This document shows positions 37,885-45,527 of a DNA stretch of 64,000 nt, piece after piece. The position numbers and the translations under genes are program-made. Origin of the DNA: Agriterribacter humi (GTDB taxonomy: Bacteria > Bacteroidota > Bacteroidia > Chitinophagales > Chitinophagaceae); contig NZ_VOHQ01000002.1 of the NCBI RefSeq assembly GCF_009192765.1, forward strand, positions 310,001 through 374,000. Direction: 5' to 3'. The notes beneath the pieces were generated by a model, which saw only the letters and a list, made by a program, of their open reading frames with translations, was not told where the DNA came from and searched no databases. Each line of letters begins with the position of its first letter. The stretch's first letter is position 1.

Positions 37885-39663
37885 ATGCAAAAAATGACAG
37901 ACATGACATCTTTTTACAAAAACCAGTGGTTGATATGCTGTTTTTTGATTAGCATGCTAACAGCACTGTCTTGTACTAACACAAAAAACCGTACGCTCAA
38001 TAAGCCCGTAAAGCATATATATGTGCAGTCGGTTGAATTTTCTTCACCGGCAGTGAATAAAATTGAGCAGGTATTTGTGGAAAGATTAGAAGATAGAGGA
38101 ATTAAGCGGGTACCCAAAAGTAATGCGTCTGAAATTACAGTGGTTTTAGCCATAAATAATGATATCGGTAAAGAAGGTTTTACTATTGAGGATGGAAAAA
38201 ATGGAAGTATAATAATTACAGGAAATGATGAAAGAGGCTTATTGTATGGTATAGGCAAATTTTTAAGAACTGCCGGTTATACCGATGAAGGTTTCACCGT
38301 AGGTACGTGGCGGGGAAAGAGCGTTCCTGATAAAGAGCTGAGAGGAATTTACTGGGCTACTCATTTTTACAATTACTATCAAACCGCGCCCGTTGCAGAA
38401 CTTCAAAAATATGTAGAGGATCTGGGTTTGTGGGGATATAATAACATTAAGATTTGGTATGATATGCACCACTTCAAATCTTATGATGATCCTGTGGCTG
38501 TACGTTTCAGGGAAAGAATAGCCCATATTTTACAGGCAGCCAAAAATATAGGTATGGATGTTTCTTTTACCCTGGTTGCTAATGAGGCTTACGCGGAAAG
38601 CCCGAAACATTTAAGAGCTTTACCTGGGAGAGAAAGAGGAGCAGTTTACCCGGAAGACATTTGCCCCCATAAGCCCGGTGGGCTGGAATATATTTTAAAA
38701 GTTAGAGAAGCATTTTTTGATTGGTGCAAACCCTTCAATCCTTCATACATCACCATATGGCCATACGACCCGGGTGGTTGTGCTACTTCCGATTGTCAGC
38801 CCTGGGGCAGCAATGGTTTTATGAAAGCTTCAGAAGCAGTTGCCCAACTGGCTTCAACAATAATACCCCAAACTAAGGTAATATTATCTACCTGGATGAT
38901 GGACAGCACAGAATGGAAAAATGTAATGCAGCAAATGCCTGCAGCAGGTAGCTGGGTAAACACCATAATGGCCGAAAAAATAAATGATACTTATAAGGGT
39001 TTTTTTACAAAAGTTCCCGGAAACATTCCGGCTATAGGATTTCCTGAAATAAGCATGGATGGTATGTTTCCATGGGGCGGTTTTGGTGCCAATCCAACGC
39101 CTGAGAAATTAGCGGAGCAGTGGAGCAAAGTGAGTAATTTTTCAGCAGGCGGATTTCCCTATTCCGAAGGTATTTTTGAAGATATTAACAAGGCAGTATA
39201 TGCGCAGTTGTATTGGAATGATAAGGTGGGTGTTGATGATATATTAAAAGAATATACACGGTACGAGTTGGGGATAGCGCATACGGGCAGCATATTAAAA
39301 GTAATACATACATTGGAGCAAAACCATCATATGCGCTGGTGGCCGGGGAAGCTGGAAGGTGTAAAACTGCAATTAGACTGGTTTCCTTCAAAAAATGTAA
39401 AGCCCCAGCCTGATCCGGGAGCTGAAGATGCTTATGAAATAGTGAAAAAATCAAATGAAACCATGTCTGTTTGGGCAAAATCTTCATGGCGGTGGCGTAT
39501 CCTTTTTATCAGAACAATGCTTGATGCTGAACTTAAAGCCAATGGAGGGTCTCCTAATGAAAAATGTTATGAAGGATTTTATGAGCTGTTGAAGTTATAT
39601 CATTGCACGGAGCAAACAGACCCTGTAGTTAAACCTCCGCTTCCGGCAGCAGGAAATAAATAA
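37885..39663 (+). CDS. Glycosidase-like lipoprotein, paralogue A (GH20/GH67-like N-terminal fold)
   Basis: Lipoprotein of 592 residues (signal with lipobox LTALSC at about residue 30; ATGs at 37885 and 37903 are both possible). Residues 40-130 look like the small alpha/beta domain that precedes the barrel in GH20 and GH67 (EITVVLAIN, ITGNDERGLLYGIGKFLR). A TIM-barrel-like domain follows with GIYWATHFYNYYQTAPVAEL, WPYDPGGCATSDCQPWGSNG, GFPEISMDGMFPWGGFGANP and GFPYSEGIFEDINKAVYAQL. The same blocks recur in the protein at 48466-50136. I cannot assign it to a named GH family. The last gene of the isomerase-kinase-aldolase operon, it probably releases that pathway's substrate at the surface or in the periplasm. 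Confidence 0.78.
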   Translation: MQKMTDMTSFYKNQWLICCFLISMLTALSCTNTKNRTLNKPVKHIYVQSVEFSSPAVNKIEQVFVERLEDRGIKRVPKSNASEITVVLAINNDIGKEGFTIEDGKNGSIIITGNDERGLLYGIGKFLRTAGYTDEGFTVGTWRGKSVPDKELRGIYWATHFYNYYQTAPVAELQKYVEDLGLWGYNNIKIWYDMHHFKSYDDPVAVRFRERIAHILQAAKNIGMDVSFTLVANEAYAESPKHLRALPGRERGAVYPEDICPHKPGGLEYILKVREAFFDWCKPFNPSYITIWPYDPGGCATSDCQPWGSNGFMKASEAVAQLASTIIPQTKVILSTWMMDSTEWKNVMQQMPAAGSWVNTIMAEKINDTYKGFFTKVPGNIPAIGFPEISMDGMFPWGGFGANPTPEKLAEQWSKVSNFSAGGFPYSEGIFEDINKAVYAQLYWNDKVGVDDILKEYTRYELGIAHTGSILKVIHTLEQNHHMRWWPGKLEGVKLQLDWFPSKNVKPQPDPGAEDAYEIVKKSNETMSVWAKSSWRWRILFIRTMLDAELKANGGSPNEKCYEGFYELLKLYHCTEQTDPVVKPPLPAAGNK

Positions 39664-39688
39664 TCCATAATGTATTGATGATATTATT

Positions 39689-39715
39689 CCGGTTAAATGC
39701 AAATAATTTAACCGG
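39689..39715. terminator. 10-bp stem hairpin between operon end and susC of PUL2
   Basis: CCGGTTAAAT and ATTTAACCGG pair perfectly around a 7-base loop, starting 26 bp after the stop of the glycosidase-like gene. The downstream sequence is only weakly T-rich (TGATCTTCCTTTG), so it may be a weak terminator or an RNA-stabilising hairpin rather than a full stop. The rest of the gap to 39931 shows nothing else clear. Confidence 0.5.
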
Positions 39716-39931
39716 TGATCTTCCTTTGTTATTTATAAACAACCACTATAAAAAATATAACCACAGATCATGCAAATTGAGTGTCGTTATTTGAAAATGC
39801 AGTTGTTTCTTTCCAATGTGGTATTAACTAATTTTAATTCGTAAACAACATCGAAAAATGTTAGTTAAAAAATAGATCCCCGATAAGTTTATCAACTCTG
39901 TTAATTTTTTAATCAGCTTAAATCAAATTAA

Positions 39932-42900
39932 ATGCTAAACGATTATTTGCCATCCGGGTTTTTTCGCAAGCCTTTGCTGGTGCTTGGAGTTATTTTGAGT
40001 TTCTGTATAACAGCATTTGCTCAGCAACAACTTACTGTGAGCGGAAAAGTAACGAATAACAAAGGCGAAGCACTCCCCGGTGCCAGTGTAAACATCAAAG
40101 GGAGTAGTAGCACTGTTTTAACCAATAATAATGGCGAATTTGCTATTTCCTGTTACAGCAATAGCATTTTAATTTTCTCCTATAGTGGGTTTGAACCACA
40201 GGAAATTTCGGTGAACAATGCCACAAGTTTAGATGTGCAATTGCTCGAGGCACAGGGGGTATTAAGCGAGGTAGTCGTTACAGCGCTGGGAGTGGAGCGA
40301 AAGTCGAGCCAGGTAACCTATGCTACACAAAAAGTAACCGGATCAGAACTTACAAAGGTTGCGGAAACGAATTTTATCAATACAATCTCCGGAAAAGTAT
40401 CGGGGGTAAGCATCTATCGGAATGCATCAGGAGTAGGAGGTTCTGCTAAAGTATTGATCCGGGGTAATAAATCTGCCCAGGGAAACAATCAGCCATTGTA
40501 CGTAATCAATGGTGTACCTATGAGCAACTTTGCCAGCGAGAGCATCAACCAGTCTTTTTCGAGTTTTGATGGTGGCGATGGTATATCGAACTTAAACCCT
40601 AATGATATTGAAAGTATTAATGTGCTGAAAGGTGCATCGGCTGCAGCATTATATGGAAGCAGGGCTGCCAACGGTGTTATATTAATAACAACAAAAAAGG
40701 GCAAGAGTGGTATTTCCACTATTGATTTTTCTTCAAGTTTCAGTATGGACAGGGCTGCCTACCTACCGGAGTTTCAAAGCTCATTCGGTCAAACTGCCCC
40801 GGGATCGGAAGAAAGCTGGGGTGAAGCGATAACAAATGCGCCCGATAATATTTCCGGATTTTTTAAGACGGGTAAAACATGGATAAATTCCATTGCGCTT
40901 TCCTCCGGGAATGAAAATATGCGTACCTATCTTTCTTATTCACATACAAAGGGCAATGGTATCCTGGAAGATAATAAGCTTACCAGGCACAATCTCTCCA
41001 TAAGAGAAACGGCAAAATTCTTAAAAGATAAATTAAGCATTGATGCCAATTTAAATATTATAAGCCAGCACATGCACAATCCACCCATGAGCGGATTTCA
41101 GGCAACGCAATTGTATGGACTATATAGCTTTCCCAGGGGATTAAATATGGAGCCCTATAAGAATTTTGAAATATTTGATTCTGTTAGAAATGTAGGCACT
41201 CAAAATTGGCCGTTTATTACGGCGTCAAACCAAAACCCCTACTGGGTGGCGAACAGGAACCTGTTCGATAATAAGCGCAACAGGACAATGGTAAACCTGG
41301 TGGCAAAATATGATATTACGGACTGGCTGAATCTGCAGCTCCGCGGAAATATGGACAAGACCAACGATGTAAACACCCGGAAGTATTACGTGGGAACGGC
41401 TGTAGCTTACGGTGGGCCGAATGGCGGGTATAACCTTTTAAACAGAACGCTTACTGAATATTATGGAGATGCAATTTTAAATGCGTCAAAATCTTTTGAT
41501 AAAATAAGTTTAAATGTGCTGGTAGGTTCCAGTATCACAGATACCCGTACCAATGGAGAGTCTGCCGGATCTACCCTGCTTTATATACCGAATGTTTTTA
41601 CCATTCAAAATATGAATCCGTTAAATGGCGGCTATGCAAGTTCTCTTTCTGATGGACGGCAACAATTGCAGGCAGTTTTCGGAAGCGCCAATATTACCTA
41701 CAACAATTGGTTGTCGCTTGATGTGACAGGAAGGAATGACTGGTCATCCAATTTAAGTTTTACCCCGAACGGATCGTACTTCTATCCATCGGCAGGCTTA
41801 AGCGTTCTGTTGCAGGAAGCGTTGAAGCTACCTGAAGTAATTTCTTACGCGAAATTGAGAGGCTCTTATGCGATGGTGGGAAATACTGTTCCATTATACG
41901 TTACTAACCCACAGAATTACCTCGATGGCAGGGGTAATGTAAGTTTCAATAACAAAGCACCATTTACTGATTTAAAACCAGAGAAAACAAAGTCGTTGGA
42001 AGTAGGGGCGGAGATACAGTTGTTCCGGAATCAGTTTAGCGTTGATTTTACGTATTACAAAACAAACACTATTAACCAGTTCTTTTCCATTGCTGTTCCT
42101 CCGGGTACAGGGTATAGCCTGCGTTACATTAATGGCGGCGATATTCAAAACTCAGGTGTTGAGGTTACCCTTGGCTATACATCGTTGCCGGGAACATTGC
42201 TGAGGTGGAACAGCGCGGTAAATTTTTCAACCAATAAGAATGTTATAAAGCGTTTAGCCACGGAAGTAGAGCAGTTTGTACTTACCAGCGACATCAACAA
42301 TTATTATTCTATTCTTAAAGTGGGTGGTTCTTATGGCGACCTGTTTGGACAGGTAGTTAAGAGAGATGAAAAAGGAAGAGTTGTTGTTGATGCAGACGGC
42401 AAACCCGTAATACAATCCGGAAGCCCGGCATTTGTGGGCAATTCTAATCCGAAATTTAAAATAGGCTTTAACAACAATTTCAGGTACAAAAATTTCCTTT
42501 TAAGCTTTTTGGTAGATGGAAGCTTTGGTGGAAAAGTGATGTCTCTTTCGGAACAGGTATTTGACGGATTGGGAATATCTAAAGCAAGTGGCGAAGCCCG
42601 GTTGAACGGAGGTGTAAAAGTGAATGGTGTTACCGAGGGTACGGAAACTTCCGTAACTACTGTAGATGCCCGGAAGTGGTATCAAACTGTAGGCGGCATT
42701 CAGCATGCAACAGGAGAATACATGTATGATGCTACCAATGCAAGGATGCGTGAAATTTCATTAGGATACGCTATTCCTGCTACAGTACTGAAAAGCGGTT
42801 TTTTCAAAAGCGTGAAATTTTCATTAGTAGGAAGGAACCTGGTATACCTGTATAAAAAAGCGCCATTTGATCCTGATATTATTTTTTCAAACGGGAACGG

Positions 42901-42973
42901 GTATTCAGGTGTAGAAATATTAAGCCTTCCCGCCACGCGCAGCTTTGGCTTCAACCTGAATGTTATATTTTAA
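39932..42973 (+). CDS. SusC/RagA-type TonB-dependent outer-membrane transporter (PUL2)
   Basis: Outer-membrane importer of 1013 residues. The signal peptide (LLVLGVILSFCITAFA) is followed by a carboxypeptidase-like domain with the motif LTVSGKVTNNKGEALPGASV (about residues 33-52), the hinge SEVVVTALGVERKSSQVTY, a plug domain with VLIRGNKSAQGNNQPLYVI, NDIESINVLKGASAAALYG and GVILITTKKGK, and a barrel ending RSFGFNLNVIF. It has a SusD partner 33 bp downstream and directly follows the isomerase-kinase-aldolase operon, so it may import the polymer-derived substrate of that route. It resembles the PUL1 SusC more than the PUL3 one in its TALG hinge. Confidence 0.95.
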   Translation: MLNDYLPSGFFRKPLLVLGVILSFCITAFAQQQLTVSGKVTNNKGEALPGASVNIKGSSSTVLTNNNGEFAISCYSNSILIFSYSGFEPQEISVNNATSLDVQLLEAQGVLSEVVVTALGVERKSSQVTYATQKVTGSELTKVAETNFINTISGKVSGVSIYRNASGVGGSAKVLIRGNKSAQGNNQPLYVINGVPMSNFASESINQSFSSFDGGDGISNLNPNDIESINVLKGASAAALYGSRAANGVILITTKKGKSGISTIDFSSSFSMDRAAYLPEFQSSFGQTAPGSEESWGEAITNAPDNISGFFKTGKTWINSIALSSGNENMRTYLSYSHTKGNGILEDNKLTRHNLSIRETAKFLKDKLSIDANLNIISQHMHNPPMSGFQATQLYGLYSFPRGLNMEPYKNFEIFDSVRNVGTQNWPFITASNQNPYWVANRNLFDNKRNRTMVNLVAKYDITDWLNLQLRGNMDKTNDVNTRKYYVGTAVAYGGPNGGYNLLNRTLTEYYGDAILNASKSFDKISLNVLVGSSITDTRTNGESAGSTLLYIPNVFTIQNMNPLNGGYASSLSDGRQQLQAVFGSANITYNNWLSLDVTGRNDWSSNLSFTPNGSYFYPSAGLSVLLQEALKLPEVISYAKLRGSYAMVGNTVPLYVTNPQNYLDGRGNVSFNNKAPFTDLKPEKTKSLEVGAEIQLFRNQFSVDFTYYKTNTINQFFSIAVPPGTGYSLRYINGGDIQNSGVEVTLGYTSLPGTLLRWNSAVNFSTNKNVIKRLATEVEQFVLTSDINNYYSILKVGGSYGDLFGQVVKRDEKGRVVVDADGKPVIQSGSPAFVGNSNPKFKIGFNNNFRYKNFLLSFLVDGSFGGKVMSLSEQVFDGLGISKASGEARLNGGVKVNGVTEGTETSVTTVDARKWYQTVGGIQHATGEYMYDATNARMREISLGYAIPATVLKSGFFKSVKFSLVGRNLVYLYKKAPFDPDIIFSNGNGYSGVEILSLPATRSFGFNLNVIF

Positions 42974-43006
42974 CTGTTTAACCAACTCATACTTAAATTA
43001 AGCATA

Positions 43007-44605
43007 ATGAAAAATTATAAATATACTTTCATTAATATTAAAGCTTGTACCCTGGTGGCTTTATTGTTGATGATGAATGCATGTACAAAAGATTTTGAAT
43101 CATTCAATACCGACACTAATAGTATTTCGGATGAACAGCTAAAAGTTGATTTTAATAACATAGGGGCATTTTTTCCTAGCATACAGAATGCCTTTACTAC
43201 CAATAACATGATCCCCATGGATATAGGGGAGTTTTTAACGGGTGGCGCTTTCGCTGGTTACTTCATGTTTCCCAATCCCGGGGCTAATAATACGAATTAT
43301 TCAATGCTGGAAGGATGGGCCGGGTACGGAATGTTCGGTGTTGGCTATAATGCAATCATGTCACCCGTGAATGAAATAAAGCGGCGGGGTGCGGAAGCTT
43401 CTGCTCCTGATTTCTGGGCGGTAGCGCTTATTCTTAAAGTATACGGGATGCATAAAGTAACAGATATTTATGGACCTGTGCCTTATACTAAATTTGGTCA
43501 GGGCGGTACTACGGTTCCTTATGATAGTCAGCAGGAGATTTACAATACCTTCTTTAGTGAGCTTGATGTAGCGTCAAAGGCATTACAAGACTATATAGTG
43601 AAATTTCCGGGTGCAAAGCCATTCAGTAAATTTGATAATATTTATGCGGGCGATTATTCGCAGTGGCTACGATTTGCAAATTCCTTAAGGCTGCGGTTGG
43701 CAATGCAGATCGTAAAAGTAGCGCCGGATATTGCAAAGGCGCAGGCTGAAAAGGCGGTTGATCCGTTAAATGGAGGCGTATTCACGGCTAACGAGCACAA
43801 TGCTTTCGTAAAAGGCGGAAGCAATGCGCTATATATTGCCTCCCAGATCTGGGGAGATATAAGAGGAAATGCCGCGCTCATTTCCTGTATGAATGGTTAT
43901 AGCGATCCCCGGTTGAGTAAGTACTATGATCCTTCAACAATAGTACCAGGTGAATATGTTGGAATACGAACCGGAAGTAACATACAGGCAAGAGGCGATA
44001 TGCTCAAATTTTCAAACGTTGCAGCAGCCAGTTTTGTTCAGGCAACGCCTACGGAATTGATGACAGCGGCAGAAGTATATTTCCTCCGTGCTGAAGGTGC
44101 ATTACGTGGCTGGAATATGGGAGGAACTTCAGTAAAAGAATTATATGAAGAAGGTATTAGTACTTCCTTAACACAATGGGGTGTAGGTGGGGATGCGCCT
44201 GGTTATATTAATAACGATATTCGCAAACCGGCAAATTACACTGATCCTTTGCTCCCTGCTCAAAATGCGCCTGCCGTATCTGATCTTTCTGTAAAATGGG
44301 ATGAAGCGGCTACAAATGAGCAAAAACTCGAACGCATTATTATTCAAAAATGGATATCTGATTTTCCGGATGGAACCTGCGCCTGGTCAACTTTCCGGAG
44401 AACAGGATATCCCAGGCTTTTCCCGGTTGCTGTAAACAACAGTGGAGGAGAGATTTCCACTGCTATTCAGATTCGCAGGATGAATTATCCGGGGTCAGAA
44501 TATGTAACCAATGCCGCCGAAGTAGCCAAAGGGGTAACGTTGCTGGGCGGCCCCGATAACGGAGGCACCAGGCTTTGGTGGGATATTGCAGGACCGAACT
44601 TTTGA
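43007..44605 (+). CDS. SusD/RagB-like surface lipoprotein (PUL2)
   Basis: Surface glycan-binding partner of the preceding SusC, 532 residues. The signal ends in a lipobox (LLLMMNAC), followed by TKDFESFNTDTNSISDEQL, the SusD_2-type start. Helical repeats include VTDIYGPVPYTKF (about 155-167) and YSQWLRFANSLRLRLAMQIV. Near the end are TCAWSTFRRTGYPRLFP and RLWWDIAGPNF. The gene is 33 bp after susC and 20 bp before the dioxygenase gene. No defect is seen. The bound glycan is unknown. Confidence 0.93.
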   Translation: MKNYKYTFINIKACTLVALLLMMNACTKDFESFNTDTNSISDEQLKVDFNNIGAFFPSIQNAFTTNNMIPMDIGEFLTGGAFAGYFMFPNPGANNTNYSMLEGWAGYGMFGVGYNAIMSPVNEIKRRGAEASAPDFWAVALILKVYGMHKVTDIYGPVPYTKFGQGGTTVPYDSQQEIYNTFFSELDVASKALQDYIVKFPGAKPFSKFDNIYAGDYSQWLRFANSLRLRLAMQIVKVAPDIAKAQAEKAVDPLNGGVFTANEHNAFVKGGSNALYIASQIWGDIRGNAALISCMNGYSDPRLSKYYDPSTIVPGEYVGIRTGSNIQARGDMLKFSNVAAASFVQATPTELMTAAEVYFLRAEGALRGWNMGGTSVKELYEEGISTSLTQWGVGGDAPGYINNDIRKPANYTDPLLPAQNAPAVSDLSVKWDEAATNEQKLERIIIQKWISDFPDGTCAWSTFRRTGYPRLFPVAVNNSGGEISTAIQIRRMNYPGSEYVTNAAEVAKGVTLLGGPDNGGTRLWWDIAGPNF

Positions 44606-44625
44606 TAAACGATAAACCGTATATT

Positions 44626-45456
44626 ATGAGTTACTTTAAATTAAGTGAGCAACAAATCAATGCATTTAATAAAGACGGGTATCTTATTGTTAGAGGGGGT
44701 CTTACAGGCGAAGAAACCATAAAGCTGTCTGGTATTGCACTGAATGATGATATTATCAAAAAAAATGCGCTTGATCTTAATGACAGTTCCGGAAGAAAAA
44801 CACGCCTTACATCGTGGTATACACCTGGCAATGACGCCTATGGATTACTCACCAAAAGCAGGAGAATAATAGAATCAGTTGACAAGCTGCTGGACGGAGA
44901 AGCGCCCGTTTGTCACTTTCATAGTAAGCTGATGCAGAAAGAGCCAAAAGTGGGTGGAGCCTGGGAATGGCACCAGGACTACGGATATTGGTATAAGAAC
45001 GAATTTTTATTTCCGGATCAGATGATATCGGTGATGATTGCCATTACTGACGCCAATAAACAAAACGGATGCCTGCAGGTAATAAAAGGATCGCATAAAA
45101 TGGGACGTGTGGAGCACGGCTTTTCAGGTGAGCAGGTAGGCGCTGCTCAACATTATGTTGACCTGGCATTGAAAACAATGGAATTGGTGTATGTAGAATT
45201 AAAGGCAGGCGATGCGCTTTTTTTTCATAGCAATATCCTTCATCGCTCAGCGGCGAATTTGTCGGATACCGCCAGGTGGTCTTTGATTTCATGTTATAAC
45301 CGCGCCTCTAACAGAGCCTATAACGAAGCCTCGTTATCTCACATCACTCCAATAGAAATGGTGCCGGATGAAGCGCTCCTGGAGTGGGATGGAGAGACAA
45401 TTGGTAGCAATGTTGATTTTGTAGGAAAGGAGCATGTACATAAAGCAGAGATCTGA
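44626..45456 (+). CDS. Phytanoyl-CoA dioxygenase (PhyH) family Fe(II)/2-oxoglutarate oxygenase
   Basis: Non-heme iron oxygenase of 276 residues from the ATG at 44626; an upstream GTG-type start at 44575 would overlap susD by 31 bp and adds residues unlike the family. The iron triad is His-x-Asp in WEWHQDYGYWY (His about 116, Asp about 118) and a distal His in FFHSNILHRSAAN (about 206). The 2-oxoglutarate-binding Arg lies in DTARWSLIS. No signal peptide is visible, so it is cytoplasmic. PhyH enzymes hydroxylate or oxidise small molecules such as alkyl, amino-acid or ether compounds. Within a PUL it may remove an O-alkyl group (for example O-demethylation) or oxidise an aglycone. The substrate is a guess. 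Confidence 0.85.
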   Translation: MSYFKLSEQQINAFNKDGYLIVRGGLTGEETIKLSGIALNDDIIKKNALDLNDSSGRKTRLTSWYTPGNDAYGLLTKSRRIIESVDKLLDGEAPVCHFHSKLMQKEPKVGGAWEWHQDYGYWYKNEFLFPDQMISVMIAITDANKQNGCLQVIKGSHKMGRVEHGFSGEQVGAAQHYVDLALKTMELVYVELKAGDALFFHSNILHRSAANLSDTARWSLISCYNRASNRAYNEASLSHITPIEMVPDEALLEWDGETIGSNVDFVGKEHVHKAEI

Positions 45457-45527
45457 GAGGCGGGGAATGGGAGGAATTAAGTATAATGTATTAAACCGAA
45501 GATTGGATCCGTATAATAATTTAAGAA

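Noticed and set aside
44575-44625. Upstream start for the PhyH gene overlapping susD
   Set aside because: The 17 extra residues read from within the susD 3' end and do not look like the family; the ATG at 44626 gives a normal PhyH N-terminus.
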